A stretch of 64,000 bases of DNA from Niveispirillum irakense DSM 11586 (GCF_000429645.1 NZ_AUCG01000023.1:248001-312000), one strand, 5' to 3'; counted from the first letter of the stretch, positions 53,018 to 63,285 are shown. Made by a program: numbers and translations. Notes: a model not told the origin generated them from the letters alone.

Positions 53018-53046
53018 TTGACAGGCGCACCCTTATCCCCTATACC
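53018..53046 (+). promoter_or_regulatory. Sigma-70 promoter for rpsD
   Basis: A perfect TTGACA at 53018-53023, 17 bases to TATACC at 53041-53046. It lies about 140 bases upstream of rpsD, leaving room for a leader. The 52898-53184 stretch otherwise holds nothing I recognise. Confidence 0.75.
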
Positions 53047-53184
53047 CCGCCCATTCCTGGGAAGGCGGGTGCCGACTGTTCGGCGCCCCGTCTCCGTTTT
53101 TGTCTTTTCCAACCGGGTGGGACAAAGGGCGGGGAACTACCGGGACAACAAGCCGCCGATCATGGCGGTGCTGTGGAGTTTGTT

Positions 53185-53799
53185 ATGAGCAAGCGTCAAG
53201 AAGCCAAGTATAAGATTGATCGCCGCTTGGGCGTGAACCTGTGGGGCCGCGCCAAGTCCCCGGTCAACAAGCGTGAATATGGCCCCGGCCAGCACGGTCA
53301 GCGCCGCAAGAAGCCGTCCGATTACGGCCTGCAGCTGATGGCAAAGCAGAAGCTGAAGGGCTATTACGGCAATATCGGCGAGAAGCAGTTCCGCAAGCTG
53401 TACCAGGAAGCCGTTCGTCGTAAGGGCGATTCGGGCGAGAACCTGATCCAGTTGCTGGAGCGTCGTCTGGACGCCGTCGTCTACCGCATGAAGTTTGCGC
53501 CGACCCCGTTCGCCTCTCGCCAGATCATCAACCATGGTCACATCCTGGTGAATGGCAAGCGCCTGAACATCCCCTCCTACCAGGTCAAGGACAATGACGT
53601 GGTGGAAGTGCGGGCCAAGGCCAAGAACTTCGCCATCATCATGGAAGCCATCCAGTCCGGCGAGCGTGACTTCCCGGATTACGTGACCGTCGATACCGGC
53701 GCTTTCAAGGGCACGTTCCTGCGCGCTCCGGGCCTGTCGGACGTTCCGTACCCGACCCAGATGGAACCGAACCTGGTGGTCGAGTTCTACTCCCGCTAA
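53185..53799 (+). CDS. rpsD: 30S ribosomal protein S4
   Basis: A 204-residue S4. It begins [20 protein letters not shown] and has the S4 RNA-binding domain with [34 protein letters not shown] and [10 protein letters not shown]. The C-terminus is VVEFYSR. It binds 16S rRNA early in 30S assembly. ATG 53185 is preceded by a TGGAG box; a longer in-frame leader that begins near 52936 lacks S4 similarity and is rejected. It has its own promoter upstream and terminator downstream. It has no ribosomal neighbours here. Confidence 0.98.
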   Translation: MSKRQEAKYKIDRRLGVNLWGRAKSPVNKREYGPGQHGQRRKKPSDYGLQLMAKQKLKGYYGNIGEKQFRKLYQEAVRRKGDSGENLIQLLERRLDAVVYRMKFAPTPFASRQIINHGHILVNGKRLNIPSYQVKDNDVVEVRAKAKNFAIIMEAIQSGERDFPDYVTVDTGAFKGTFLRAPGLSDVPYPTQMEPNLVVEFYSR

Positions 53800-53827
53800 G
53801 GATCGGGCCTTCGGGCTTGGCAAATCG

Positions 53828-53857
53828 GGCCGCATCCTCCGGGATGCGGCCTTTTTT
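53828..53857 (+). terminator. Intrinsic terminator after rpsD
   Basis: GGCCGCATCC at 53828-53837 pairs perfectly with GGATGCGGCC at 53842-53851, four-base loop, followed by six T. It lies 28 bases after the stop. Confidence 0.92.
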
Positions 53858-54003
53858 GTGCCCCTCTCATATTGTCCTGAAAAATGGGACAAATAGTCCT
53901 AATTTATGCAGATTGTTGCAGGAAGGGGCCGGGAGTAATTTTTCTTTCAGAGACGAACAACGGGCCGGCCAACAGCGCCGCCCTTTCTGAAAGGAGAGTA
54001 ATC

Positions 54004-54450
54004 ATGATCGGCTTCAGCAAATATATCGACTTCGTACCCGTTATCGGCCGGGTCATGCTGTCAGCCATTTTCCTGACCAGCGGGCTGGGCAAGATCGTAG
54101 CCTGGGATGCCAGCCTCGGCTATGTCGCCAGCGCCGGCATCGCCCTGCCCTCTGGTCTGCTGCTCGGTGCCGCGGTGCTGACAGAGGTCGTCGGCGGAGC
54201 GATGGTTCTGTTGGGGTTCCAGGCCCGTCTGGCCGCATTGGCCCTGGCTCTGTTCAGCGTCGTGACCGGTGTGCTGTTCCATAATTACTGGGCGTTGGCC
54301 GATGCGCAGGCCGCCTATATCCAGCAGATCATGTTCTGGAAAAATATCGCCATGGCTGGCGGCTTCTTGCAGGTGGTGGCATTCGGCGCCGGCCCGTTTG
54401 CCCTGGACAATAGTGAACCCGCCGAGGTCGACCACCGCGTCGCGGCCTGA
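54004..54450 (+). CDS. DoxX-family membrane protein
   Basis: A 148-residue protein with four hydrophobic helices: RVMLSAIFLTSGLGKIVAW, LLLGAAVLTEVVGGAMVLLG, ALALALFSVVTGVLFHNYW and MAGGFLQVVAFGAGPFAL. Family motifs are LTSGLGKI at the N-terminus and FWKNIAMAGGFLQV near the C-terminus. DoxX proteins are inner-membrane proteins of varied, mostly unclear function, some tied to redox or thiol stress. AAAGGAGAG lies seven bases before the ATG. It lies between rpsD and the convergent grxD gene. Confidence 0.92.
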   Translation: MIGFSKYIDFVPVIGRVMLSAIFLTSGLGKIVAWDASLGYVASAGIALPSGLLLGAAVLTEVVGGAMVLLGFQARLAALALALFSVVTGVLFHNYWALADAQAAYIQQIMFWKNIAMAGGFLQVVAFGAGPFALDNSEPAEVDHRVAA

Positions 54451-54474
54451 TCGACAAGGCCGGCAAGCATGAAT

Positions 54475-54507
54475 GAAAAAGGCCGCCCCGATCCGGGACG
54501 GCCTTTT
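54475..54507. terminator. Bidirectional terminator between doxX and grxD
   Basis: AAAAAGGCCG at 54476-54485 pairs with CGGCCTTTT at 54499-54507, around GC-rich loop. A-rich on one side and T-rich on the other, it can stop both convergent transcripts. Confidence 0.85.
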
Positions 54508-54531
54508 CACTTGAGCAATACCTGAAGCGGA

Positions 54532-54870
54532 TCAGGCAGCGTCCTGGAAGGCGACGCCCTTGTCGCGCAGGAGATCCTGCAGCTCGCCAGCCTCGTACAT
54601 TTCGCGTACGATATCGCAACCGCCGACGAACTCACCCTTCACATAAAGCTGGGGGATGGTCGGCCAGTTGGTGAATTCCTTGATGCCCTGGCGCAGGGCT
54701 GGATCGACCAGGATGTCGATGCCCTTGAACTTGACACCCAACTGGCTCAACACCTGCACAACAGCGGCAGAGAAGCCGCACTGCGGGAACACCGGGGTCC
54801 CCTTCATATACAGCACGACGTCATTGTCGGCGAGGTCGCGCTTGATGCGCTCGGCAACCGTCTGGTCCAT
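54532..54870 (-). CDS. grxD: Monothiol glutaredoxin
   Basis: A 112-residue Grx4-type protein with Cys31 in the CGFS motif (FPQCGFS) and WPTIPQLYVKGEFVGGCDI, the glutathione-binding site. Such proteins carry or repair [2Fe-2S] clusters, frequently in a complex with BolA. AGGAAAG lies several bases before the ATG. BolA lies 107 bases upstream on the same strand, so the usual BolA-Grx pair is retained. No feature is odd. Confidence 0.97.
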   Translation of the reverse strand: MDQTVAERIKRDLADNDVVLYMKGTPVFPQCGFSAAVVQVLSQLGVKFKGIDILVDPALRQGIKEFTNWPTIPQLYVKGEFVGGCDIVREMYEAGELQDLLRDKGVAFQDAA

Positions 54871-54977
54871 CTTTCACACTTTCCTAAAAGCCGTCTCGCC
54901 CACCGGGCGTGCGACACATCCCGCTACATATAGCGCCGATCCCCGCTCTGGAACAGGGGATCATCGTGGAGTGCTGA

Positions 54978-55217
54978 TCAGGCGTCCTTGGGCACCGATG
55001 TGGTCAGCATCAGCGCGTGCAATTCGCCACCCATCCGGCCTTTCAAGGCTGCGTAGACCATCTGGTGCTGGGCAACACGGGTCTTGCCCTTGAAGGCGGG
55101 GGTTTCGACATAGGCGGCGTAATGGTCGCCATCGCCGCGCAGATCATCGATACGCACCACGGCATCGGGGAACGCCTCGCGGATCAGGGACTCGATCTCG
55201 GATGCCTGCATCGCCAT
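54978..55217 (-). CDS. bolA: BolA-family protein
   Basis: A 79-residue BolA/IbaG-type protein with a conserved RVAQHQMVYAALKGRMGGELHAL helix-loop-strand including the cluster-binding His. It pairs with monothiol glutaredoxin to bind or sense Fe-S clusters. ATG 55217 is preceded by GAGGAAAAG; another ATG two codons further is possible. It lies 73 bases after purL and before grxD, in an order common in alphaproteobacteria. Confidence 0.95.
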   Translation of the reverse strand: MAMQASEIESLIREAFPDAVVRIDDLRGDGDHYAAYVETPAFKGKTRVAQHQMVYAALKGRMGGELHALMLTTSVPKDA

Positions 55218-55290
55218 GGGCTTTTCCTCTCTCAAAACGGGGATTTACCGGTGGGACGCATCGGGCAGACGCTTCCCACCGGCAATAGAC

Positions 55291-57519
55291 TTACCCCAGC
55301 TTGCCGTCCATATAGGCTGGCAGCCAGCTCTCATTGGCTTCCACCAGGGCCGCCACAGAGATGGCGTGCCCGCCGGGGGCGGTCAAGCTGTCGCCACCCA
55401 CGGTGCCGATACGGGTCAGGGTGACGCCGGCCTCGGCTGCCTTGGTTTCCACAGCCTCTACATCCGACGGCTTCACCGTCAGCACATACCGGCCCTGATC
55501 CTCGCCAAACAGCTCGGCAATGTGCCAGCCATCCAGCCCGGCCAGATCGGCGCCCTTGCCCGAAGCCATGGCCATTTCGGCGAGCGCCACCTGCAGGCCG
55601 CCATCCGACACGTCATGCGACGCGGTGATCAGGCCGGCCTGAATGGCCTCACGCACGAAGGTGCCGTGGCGCTTTTCGGCTTCCAGGTCCACCGCCGGGG
55701 CGGGGCCGGCTTCCAGGCCCAGGATTTCGCGCAAATAGAGGCTCTGGCCCAGATGGCCCTCGGTCTCACCGACCAGCAGAATGACGTCACCATCATTCTT
55801 GAAGCCCAGACCGACCGCCTTGTGGCCATCGGCCAGCAGGCCGACGCCGCCCACGGTCGGGGTCGGCAGAATGCCTTCGCCATTCGTCTCGTTGTAGAGC
55901 GAGACATTGCCGGAAACGACGGGATAATCCAGCACCCGGCAGGCTTCCGCCATACCTTCCACGCAGCCGGCGAACTGGCCCATGATGCGGGGCTTTTCCG
56001 GGTTGCCGAAATTCATGTTGTCGGTGATGGCCAGCGGCAGCGCGCCCACGGCGGACACGTTGCGATAGCTTTCCGCCACCGCCTGACGACCACCCTGCAC
56101 CGGATCGGCGAAGCAGTAACGCGGCGTCACGTCAGACGACATGGCCAGCGCCTTGTTGGTGCCATGCACACGGACCACGGCGGCATCGGACTGGCCGGAC
56201 AGGAAGCGGGTATCAGCACCCACCTGGCTGTCATATTGCTGCCAGATCCAGCGCTTGGAGGCCAGATCGGGGCAAGCAACCAGCTTGGCCAGGATGTCGG
56301 CCAACGACAGGTCGGACGGCCACAGGGCAGATTCGTCCAGGTCCAGGGCCGGCTGCGCCGGCGTCGGCTCCGTCGGGCGATGATAGAGCGGGGCCGCATC
56401 GAACAGCGGGGCCAGTTCCAGATCGCAGTAAGTCTGGCCGTGCATCTTCAGCACGAAATGGCCGGTATCGGTCAGATGGCCGATGACGGCGAAATCCAGC
56501 TCCCACTTTTCGAAAATGGCGCGGGCCTTGTCCTCGCTGCCGGGCTTCAGCACCATGAGCATACGCTCCTGGCTTTCCGACAGCATGATCTCGTAAGGGG
56601 TCATGCCCACTTCGCGCTGCGGCACCTTTTCCAGATGCAGCTCGATGCCCAGACCGCCCTTGCCGGCCATTTCGACCGACGAAGACGTCAGACCGGCGGC
56701 ACCCATGTCCTGAATGGACTGGATGGCGTCGGTGTTCATCAGTTCCAGGCAAGCTTCGATCAGCAGCTTTTCGGTGAACGGGTCGCCCACCTGCACCGTC
56801 GGGCGCTTGGCCTCGCTATCCTCGGTGAATTCCGCCGAGGACATGGTGGCGCCGTGGATACCGTCGCGGCCGGTCTTCGAACCGACATAGACGACGGGGT
56901 TACCAATGCCGGCGGCCTTGGAATAGAAAATCTTGTCCTGATCGGCGATGCCCACGGTCATGGCATTGACCAGGCAATTGCCATTATAGGCCTTGTGGAA
57001 ATTGGTCTCGCCACCCACGGTGGGCACGCCGACGCAATTGCCATAATGGCCGATACCCGACACCACGCCGGCGACCAGCTGGCGGGTCTTGGGGTGGGAC
57101 GGCTCACCAAAACGCAGGGCGTTCAGGTTGGCGATGGGACGCGCCCCCATGGTGAAGACGTCGCGCAGAATGCCGCCCACCCCCGTCGCCGCACCCTGGA
57201 ACGGTTCAATGTAGCTGGGGTGGTTATGGCTTTCCATCTTGAAGATGGCAGCCTGATTGTCACCAATATCGATGACGCCGGCATTTTCGCCCGGACCGCA
57301 GATCACCCAGGGGGCCGTGGTCGGGAACTTCTTCAGCCAGACGCGGGACGACTTGTAGGAGCAATGCTCCGACCACATCACCGAATAGATGCCCAGCTCG
57401 GTGAAAGTCGGCTTGCGACCGACAATCTCCAGCAGGCGGGCATATTCGTCCGCCTTGATGCCATGCTCGGCGGCCAGCGCCTCAGTGACCTCGGGTTCTT
57501 TCCAGGACGTGGCGCTCAC
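55291..57519 (-). CDS. purL: Phosphoribosylformylglycinamidine synthase, PurL subunit
   Basis: A 742-residue ATP-dependent synthase for the fourth purine step: FGAR + glutamine + ATP gives FGAM. The ADP-binding lid and catalytic site show [34 protein letters not shown], and the second-half counterpart [11 protein letters not shown]. Length agrees with the small PurL type that works with PurQ and PurS. It starts with GTG, overlapping the purQ stop by four bases. BolA and grxD follow on the same strand. Confidence 0.98.
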   Translation of the reverse strand: MSATSWKEPEVTEALAAEHGIKADEYARLLEIVGRKPTFTELGIYSVMWSEHCSYKSSRVWLKKFPTTAPWVICGPGENAGVIDIGDNQAAIFKMESHNHPSYIEPFQGAATGVGGILRDVFTMGARPIANLNALRFGEPSHPKTRQLVAGVVSGIGHYGNCVGVPTVGGETNFHKAYNGNCLVNAMTVGIADQDKIFYSKAAGIGNPVVYVGSKTGRDGIHGATMSSAEFTEDSEAKRPTVQVGDPFTEKLLIEACLELMNTDAIQSIQDMGAAGLTSSSVEMAGKGGLGIELHLEKVPQREVGMTPYEIMLSESQERMLMVLKPGSEDKARAIFEKWELDFAVIGHLTDTGHFVLKMHGQTYCDLELAPLFDAAPLYHRPTEPTPAQPALDLDESALWPSDLSLADILAKLVACPDLASKRWIWQQYDSQVGADTRFLSGQSDAAVVRVHGTNKALAMSSDVTPRYCFADPVQGGRQAVAESYRNVSAVGALPLAITDNMNFGNPEKPRIMGQFAGCVEGMAEACRVLDYPVVSGNVSLYNETNGEGILPTPTVGGVGLLADGHKAVGLGFKNDGDVILLVGETEGHLGQSLYLREILGLEAGPAPAVDLEAEKRHGTFVREAIQAGLITASHDVSDGGLQVALAEMAMASGKGADLAGLDGWHIAELFGEDQGRYVLTVKPSDVEAVETKAAEAGVTLTRIGTVGGDSLTAPGGHAISVAALVEANESWLPAYMDGKLG

Positions 57520-58205
57520 GACAGGCTCTCCACCAGGCTATCGAAGAAGGCACGGCCATCGGTATTGCCATGCAGCGGATCAAAGGCGCGTTCGGGATGC
57601 GGCATCATGCCCAGCACATTGCGCTCTGCATTGAAAATGCCGGCAATGTTGTTGGTGGCGCCGTTGGGGTTGGCCTGATCGGCAGCCTGACCCGGCAATG
57701 CTGTATAGCGGAACGCCACCAGCCCTTCACCTTCCAGGCGCTTCAACGTCTCCTCATCGGCGACGTAATTGCCTTCACCATGACCGACCGGAATGCCGAT
57801 CACCTGGCCCTTGGCGTACTTCTTCGTGAAGTCGCTGTCGGTGCTTTCCACCGTCAGGCCCACCGTGCGGCAGACATATTTCAGCGACTTGTTGCGGATC
57901 AGCGCGCCGGGCAGCAAACCTGCCTCGGTGATGATCTGGAAGCCGTTGCAGATGCCGACAACGCGCACGCCCTTGGCGGCGCGTTCCTTCACCAGCTTCA
58001 TGATGGGTGAATGGGCGGCCATGGCGCCACAGCGCAGATAGTCGCCATAGGAGAAGCCGCCCGGTACGGCGATCACATCGACATCCGGCAGATCGGTGTC
58101 CTTGTGGAAAGCCATGTGGGGTTTACGGCCAGAGGCCTGCTCAAGCGCCACCGCGATATCACGATCGCAGTTGGAGCCGGGAAAGACGATGACGGCGGAC
58201 TTCAT
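57516..58205 (-). CDS. purQ: Phosphoribosylformylglycinamidine synthase, PurQ subunit
   Basis: A 229-residue class I glutamine amidotransferase that supplies ammonia to PurL. The nucleophile elbow is [11 protein letters not shown] (Cys), and the His-Glu pair is GMMPHPERA. It starts with ATG 58205 and ends in a four-base overlap with purL. The companion subunit gene purS and purC, usual upstream partners, are not present upstream; a two-component system gene lies there instead. Confidence 0.97.
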   Translation of the reverse strand: MKSAVIVFPGSNCDRDIAVALEQASGRKPHMAFHKDTDLPDVDVIAVPGGFSYGDYLRCGAMAAHSPIMKLVKERAAKGVRVVGICNGFQIITEAGLLPGALIRNKSLKYVCRTVGLTVESTDSDFTKKYAKGQVIGIPVGHGEGNYVADEETLKRLEGEGLVAFRYTALPGQAADQANPNGATNNIAGIFNAERNVLGMMPHPERAFDPLHGNTDGRAFFDSLVESLS

Positions 58206-58389
58206 CCCGCGGGACCCGTTCCTGGAGGTGGAGGGAAGGGCGGAGAACCGTCAGCGGGACGGCGCCCCCGATGCGCGGCGGAACCTACTTCCGCTTTCCA
58301 TCCAATGCAAGGACCGCCGCCCCCTGCCCGCCCGATACCAGCCACCCGTTTGTGCAGGGCTGGAAACCATTCGCCCGCCCTGGCCGGCT

Positions 58390-59835
58390 TTATGCGGCGC
58401 GGCGGACCGATGGATGGATATCGCGCCCCGGTTCCGACAGGACCGGCAGACTGATCACGGCGTCCAGCCCGCCCCCCGGACGGTTATGTAGATGAATATC
58501 GCCACCATGGCCCCGGATCACGGATCGGGCAATGCACAGGCCAAGGCCCACGCCCCCGGTCCGGCGGTTGCGTGAGCCTTCAAGACGAACGAATGGCTCA
58601 AACACCCGTTCCATTTCGGGCACCGGGATACCCGGCCCATCATCGGACACGATGATTTCCACCTCTTGCGGCAGGCAGTTCAACCGCACCCGCGCCACGC
58701 CGCCATAAGCCACCGCATTCTCAACCAAATTACGAACAGCCCGACGCAAACTATTGGTACGGCAAACAAATGGCAGCCGAGGAGCGGGAGAAAAGATAAC
58801 GGGCTGGCCTACATCGGAAAAATCATCGCATACACTTTCCACCAGCGTGGACAGATCGGCCCTTACCGATTCCTCCCCGCCTTCCTCCCGTGTGAAGGCC
58901 AGCGTTGCCTCCACCGTGATGCGCAACTCATCCAACGTTTCCAGCATCCGGCTCTTGGGTTCCCCATCCTCCAGCAACTCAACGCGCAGGCGGAGATTGG
59001 TGATAGGGGTGCGCAGGTCATGGGACACAGCCGCCAGCATCCGGGTCCGGTCATCGACAAAACGGCGGATGCGCTCACCCATCGCGTTGAAGGCCTGGGT
59101 GGCGCGCTGCACCTCCTCGGGTGCGCTTTTCAACGGCAGGGGCGGCACCGCCTCCCCCCGACCCAACCGGTCGGCGCTGTCCGCCAAGGCCCGCAAAGGG
59201 CGCGATATGCGACGCGAAATATAAAAGGCGACCAGCGCCACCGTAACCAGTGACGCGATGACCGACCAGGTGGCCGTATCGCTCCACACATTGGGTTTCA
59301 CCATGCGTCGGTTGAGGACATTCAACCATTGTCCATCAGGCAGTTGTATGGAGAATTTCAGCCCGATTTCCACCGGGTTCAGCGCGCCCCATGGGTTATG
59401 GATCAAGCCGGGTTCGGCATTTTCCGACTTGTTCCACATTTTGAACAAAACCGCCTCGTCCGGCAGCTTCAGCAGGCTGACAAGCCTTTCCCGGCCAGCC
59501 AGCGCGGTCGGGTCCGTCGGCATGTAGCCGATGCGGACCAACGGCTTGTCCTCGATCACATAGCGGGTATCGCGACCGCCAATAACCTCCAGTACACTGG
59601 TGCGATTCTCTGCCGGCAGGCTGGACAGGACCCGGGTGGTGGCAGCCACCCGGGCAATGATCTCCTCCACATGGGTGCGGCGGACGGCCATGGCCTTTTC
59701 ATCCAGCGAGGCCGTCCAACTGGCGAATTTCGCCACCAGCACCGCGGCAATCAGCAGGAACACCATCTGGGTGAACAGGCTGCGGGGGCGCCGGACGGCT
59801 GCTTTCAGCCGGGGAAGAAGCCGCGCGGCACTCAT
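58390..59835 (-). CDS. Sensor histidine kinase, EnvZ-like
   Basis: A 481-residue membrane kinase. Helices 1 (TQMVFLLIAAVLVAKFASW, about 22-40) and 2 (WSVIASLVTVALVAFYI, about 190-206) bracket a periplasmic sensor. HAMP begins at ISRPLRALADSADRLGRGE. The H box has His272 in AAVSHDLRTPITNLRLRVE, the N box is LRRAVRNLVENAVAYGG, and G boxes are SDDGPGIP and RTGGVGLGLCIA. The gene ATG overlaps the regulator stop by four bases. Its signal is unknown; the regulator is OmpR type. Confidence 0.95.
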   Translation of the reverse strand: MSAARLLPRLKAAVRRPRSLFTQMVFLLIAAVLVAKFASWTASLDEKAMAVRRTHVEEIIARVAATTRVLSSLPAENRTSVLEVIGGRDTRYVIEDKPLVRIGYMPTDPTALAGRERLVSLLKLPDEAVLFKMWNKSENAEPGLIHNPWGALNPVEIGLKFSIQLPDGQWLNVLNRRMVKPNVWSDTATWSVIASLVTVALVAFYISRRISRPLRALADSADRLGRGEAVPPLPLKSAPEEVQRATQAFNAMGERIRRFVDDRTRMLAAVSHDLRTPITNLRLRVELLEDGEPKSRMLETLDELRITVEATLAFTREEGGEESVRADLSTLVESVCDDFSDVGQPVIFSPAPRLPFVCRTNSLRRAVRNLVENAVAYGGVARVRLNCLPQEVEIIVSDDGPGIPVPEMERVFEPFVRLEGSRNRRTGGVGLGLCIARSVIRGHGGDIHLHNRPGGGLDAVISLPVLSEPGRDIHPSVRRAA

Positions 59836-60587
59836 GATGCCGACCTGACCTCGGCAGCCAGGCAATAGCCCCCACCCCATACGGTCTTGATCAGGTTCGG
59901 ATTGCGAGAATCTGGTTCAATTTTGCGACGTAAACGACTGACTTGATTGTCAATTGACCGGTCGAAGACATCCGCCTCCCGTCCCTTGGTCAGATCCAGA
60001 AGCTGTTCACGCGACAGCACCATGTTGGGGTGGCGGACAAAGGCTTCCAGCAGGGAGAATTCTGCTGTGGAAAGGGAGACAACGATCCCGTCTTCCCCCG
60101 TCAGTTCGCGCCGGGCGAGGTCCAGTATCCAGCGGTCGAACGCCAGCCGGCTTTCCTCCCCCCGACGTTTGCCGCCGCCGACCGGCAGGCTGTGGCTGCG
60201 GCGCAGCACAGCGCGGATGCGGGCCAGCAATTCACGCGGCTCGAAAGGCTTGGTGACATAATCATCCGCCCCCATTTCCAGCCCGACGATCCGATCGGTC
60301 GGCTCCCCGATGGCAGTCAGGAAAATGACCGGCGTGTCCATCGTCTCCCTGATATGGCGGAAGAGGGACAGGCCATCCTCCCCCGGCATCATCACATCCA
60401 GCACGATCAGGTCCGCCGCACAGGCACGCAGCCGGCGCCGCGCGGCAATCGCGTCCTCGGCTGCGGTGACCCGCATTCCATGTTTTTCCAGAAAACGGCT
60501 CAACGTCTCCCGGATATCCCGGTGATCATCGACAAGGAAGATATGCGGTGTTTCGGACAGTTGCATGGCTTTGGCAGGCATTGACAT
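59832..60587 (-). CDS. OmpR-family response regulator
   Basis: A 251-residue regulator. The receiver domain has acidic residues at 20-21 (FLVDD), the phosphorylated Asp64 in LIVLDVMMPGEDG and Lys113 in VTKPFEPREL. The C-terminal winged helix contains LSTAEFSLLEAFVRHPNMVLSREQL and VDRSIDNQVSRLRRKIE. It is the partner of the kinase gene that overlaps its stop. The ATG at 60587 has no strong ribosome site; an ATG two codons later is also possible. Targets are not known. Confidence 0.95.
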   Translation of the reverse strand: MSMPAKAMQLSETPHIFLVDDHRDIRETLSRFLEKHGMRVTAAEDAIAARRRLRACAADLIVLDVMMPGEDGLSLFRHIRETMDTPVIFLTAIGEPTDRIVGLEMGADDYVTKPFEPRELLARIRAVLRRSHSLPVGGGKRRGEESRLAFDRWILDLARRELTGEDGIVVSLSTAEFSLLEAFVRHPNMVLSREQLLDLTKGREADVFDRSIDNQVSRLRRKIEPDSRNPNLIKTVWGGGYCLAAEVRSAS

Positions 60588-60704
60588 CTAACGGTCAAAA
60601 TCGCACGGGCCAGCCTGTCTGACAAAGGCGAACTGGTATCAAACTGTGTCAAGCACGGGTGCTGCGCATGCGCGGGGGCTGCGGCGGCGGGGATCGCAGC
60701 CGCT

Positions 60705-61181
60705 TCATTCAGTATCCAACAAATTATGAGCACGATGCCAATCCTCCAGGGATTGGGGCGGATAGGTGTCGTGACATGCCTCCCCCGGACGGGCGTCCAC
60801 ACGCACCCAGGGTGCCTTCGATCCCAGCATCATATGGACTGCTTCAGGTGGTTCCGGCAGGGCTGTGTCGATGGCGCTGGCAAAGGGGTGGACATAATCG
60901 GGCCATGCCGGGTCAAAAACCCACAGCGCCGAACCACAGCGGGCGCAGAAGCGCCGCTCGCCACTGCTTTCCTGACCATCGATCCGGGCATGGAACATCG
61001 TGATATGTTCCACCCCCTCCACCTCCAGCGTGTCGGCCTTAGCGCCCAGATTGATGGCGAAGCCGCCACCGCCAGCCGTCTTCCGGCAAATTGAACAGTA
61101 ACAGCGCAAATAGGGGGCGGGTGCATAGGCGGTGACGGTGAAGCGCACCGCCTTGCAATAGCAGGAACCTGTCAGGCGCAT
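60705..61181 (-). CDS. GFA-fold (glutathione-dependent formaldehyde-activating-like) protein
   Basis: A 158-residue zinc-binding protein. GSCYCKAVRF gives Cys7 and Cys9, LRCYCSICRKTAGG gives Cys27, 29 and 32, and RRFCARCGSALW gives Cys79 and Cys82, the full set of family zinc cysteines. The family is named for Gfa, but most relatives have no demonstrated formaldehyde activity. ATG 61181 follows GGGAG and corresponds to the domain start; a longer in-frame start adds a non-conserved leader. It lies between the regulator and the beta-helix protein, without clear functional linkage. Confidence 0.92.
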   Translation of the reverse strand: MRLTGSCYCKAVRFTVTAYAPAPYLRCYCSICRKTAGGGGFAINLGAKADTLEVEGVEHITMFHARIDGQESSGERRFCARCGSALWVFDPAWPDYVHPFASAIDTALPEPPEAVHMMLGSKAPWVRVDARPGEACHDTYPPQSLEDWHRAHNLLDTE

Positions 61182-61254
61182 CGTGATCTCCCAGTCCAGG
61201 TGAGCGACTCCTGCCAGAAACCCGCCCCCGGCCTGGATGGTTCCGGCAACAGCC

Positions 61255-63285
61255 TCAGGGTGACGATGCGCGCGGGCCGGCCTGGTCGATGATGCGTTGT
61301 GCTGCTGCTGGCCAGTCGCGGTCGGCAATCAGATGCGTATCCTCAATCCGCATGGCGATTTCCGGTCGCCAGCGTCCGCCGATACGGTTGGAATTGTGCC
61401 AATTACCTGTGGCGACATTATCCGCCGTGATCCCCCAGGCGAAATTCTTGCCCACGGTATTGGCGTTCAGCCAATAGCCATCTGTTTCAACGACATTGCC
61501 TTCGATCTTAATGTGCTTGCTGCCCTCATCCAGATAGATGGCGATACGGTCGGCAATGTCGAAAATATGATTGTTGCGGATCACCGTGCCGGGATTGGCC
61601 GACAGGTTGTAGATGGCGCCGCCATCGAAGAACCATTTCTTCACGCCATGGATGCGGTTGCCCGCAACCATCATGTTGCGCAGCGTGGTCGGCCCGTCGA
61701 ACACCGGATTGTGCAGATAGCCTTTCTGATTTTCGCGATAGTTGCGATTGCCGCCAGCATCATTGTAGCCCCAGCCCCACCCGATGGCGATGCCATCATA
61801 ATTGGCGTCGGAAATGTCGTTATGCAGGATGGAAGCCGTGTCGATGTATGTCGCCAGGATGGCGGCATTGTCCTTATAATCGCGGGCCACATCGGTCACG
61901 ATATTGTCGGCAATGGTGAGATTGCGGTTCACCAGCCTTGCATCGGTCGGGTGATGGGCATCCAGCCGCACACCGCCGGCCATGATCGCCCCGCCGGCAA
62001 TGACGGCGAAGCGGTTGCGCAGCACCTGCACCCCGTCAGTCGCCAGCCCCACACCCGTCAGATGGGCATTGTCATCATTGCCGATACCCAGCCCGATCTG
62101 GCCCAACTGGCTGAAGACATTGCCGCGGAAGACGATATTCTGCGCGGCCGAGACCTGCACCGCACCAGGGATCTGGTGCCATTTCTGGCGCATGCTCTCA
62201 AATTCCGGGCAGCCCCAGCCGCAATGTTCATAGGCATCCGCCGGGCGGAGGGGCGAGACCTCTTTCAGGTAGGAACCGCTCTGCTGGTTGGCATAGCCGG
62301 TGGGCAACGACGGCCCCATCCAGCTTGTATGGGAAAAGCCCAATCCCTGAAATTCCAGGTTCCGCACCGGCTGGTCCAGCGTGCCGCCAATGGCGACCAG
62401 AACCTCCAGCCGGGGCAGAACAACGCTCATCTGGTTGATATCGCCATCCTGCCAAGGCTTCACATAGAGTTTGCCGGCGGTCGGGTCGATATACCATTGG
62501 TTCTGGTTGCGATGCCACTCGCTGCGTTTGCCGAAAAATTCCGGCGCATTCACCAGAAACAGGCGGGAATGTTCCGGCATGAAGGGGCGGTTCAGCGTGT
62601 CATAGCCCCAACTGTTATTATCCCAGGCCGGCTGCTTCAGGATGATATCCCGGCCCTCGATCCGCTCCACCGGGGAATAGCGGTCGGTGAAGATGCCCGT
62701 CGCCTCAATCTCCATCCGGCCCGGTTGCCTGATATCAGCAACCCAGGCCAGTTTTGGGTTCTTCAGGGTGAAGCCCTTGGAGTTGAAGGCGATATCGTGA
62801 TGATAAATCTCAATCGCCGGCCGGTCGGCGGCCACGCCGTCGATCCAGAGCTGGCGGCTGTCCAGGCCCTTGGGCACGTCGGCGACATAGATGCCGTTCT
62901 CCGCATCGAACAGGGTCCAGCCCGTCACCTGGATGCCGCCAGACAGCATGGGCGCGGCCCGATCAGCCGCTTTCCACACCACCTTATGCGCATCCTGCCC
63001 GCCATCGGCGGCACCAAAGATCAGCGGCTTTTCCAGCCCATAGGTACCATGGGCCAGTTCAACCGTCACGTCCCGGTCGCCATTGGCGCTACGTACAGCG
63101 GCCTGTGCGCGTTCCAGGGTGCGGAAGGGTTTTGCCGCCGTTCCCGGGTCGGCATCATCGCCGCCGGGCGCCACATGGAAAGTGACGGCATCGGCTGCCA
63201 TCGCTGTGCCGACCGGCGTCAGCAGCAGACTTGCCGCCAATAGCAGGCACGACCATGGGGGTCGGGTCCGGGGTGTGGGTTTCAT
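61255..63285 (-). CDS. Exported right-handed parallel beta-helix protein
   Basis: A 676-residue secreted protein. The signal ends AMAADA near residue 30 (TRPPWSCLLLAASLLLTPV). A pectate-lyase-type N-terminus (FHVAPGGDDADPGTAAKPFRTLERAQAAV) precedes a large beta-helix with repeated NIV, NHIF, GNRI and GNVV turns at about 430-640. This is typical of polysaccharide lyases or glycosidases such as right-handed helix GH families, but no catalytic residues are certain. The ATG at 63285 follows a GGAGG box, so I prefer it to the longer start. Likely function is polysaccharide cleavage outside the cell. Substrate unknown. Confidence 0.88.
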   Translation of the reverse strand: MKPTPRTRPPWSCLLLAASLLLTPVGTAMAADAVTFHVAPGGDDADPGTAAKPFRTLERAQAAVRSANGDRDVTVELAHGTYGLEKPLIFGAADGGQDAHKVVWKAADRAAPMLSGGIQVTGWTLFDAENGIYVADVPKGLDSRQLWIDGVAADRPAIEIYHHDIAFNSKGFTLKNPKLAWVADIRQPGRMEIEATGIFTDRYSPVERIEGRDIILKQPAWDNNSWGYDTLNRPFMPEHSRLFLVNAPEFFGKRSEWHRNQNQWYIDPTAGKLYVKPWQDGDINQMSVVLPRLEVLVAIGGTLDQPVRNLEFQGLGFSHTSWMGPSLPTGYANQQSGSYLKEVSPLRPADAYEHCGWGCPEFESMRQKWHQIPGAVQVSAAQNIVFRGNVFSQLGQIGLGIGNDDNAHLTGVGLATDGVQVLRNRFAVIAGGAIMAGGVRLDAHHPTDARLVNRNLTIADNIVTDVARDYKDNAAILATYIDTASILHNDISDANYDGIAIGWGWGYNDAGGNRNYRENQKGYLHNPVFDGPTTLRNMMVAGNRIHGVKKWFFDGGAIYNLSANPGTVIRNNHIFDIADRIAIYLDEGSKHIKIEGNVVETDGYWLNANTVGKNFAWGITADNVATGNWHNSNRIGGRWRPEIAMRIEDTHLIADRDWPAAAQRIIDQAGPRASSP

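Noticed and set aside
52936-53184. An 83-codon N-terminal extension of rpsD
   Set aside because: S4 similarity starts at 53185 with a good ribosome site, and the promoter TTGACA-TATACC lies inside the supposed extension.
55216-57678. An 820-codon open frame on the plus strand antisense to purL
   Set aside because: It lies fully opposite purL and purQ, lacks a recognisable domain and is rich in Gly, Gln, His and Arg. It is a by-product of GC-rich codon use in the real gene.
61297-63243. A 648-codon plus-strand frame opposite the beta-helix gene
   Set aside because: Same reason; the minus-strand gene has a signal peptide, ribosome site and family motifs.
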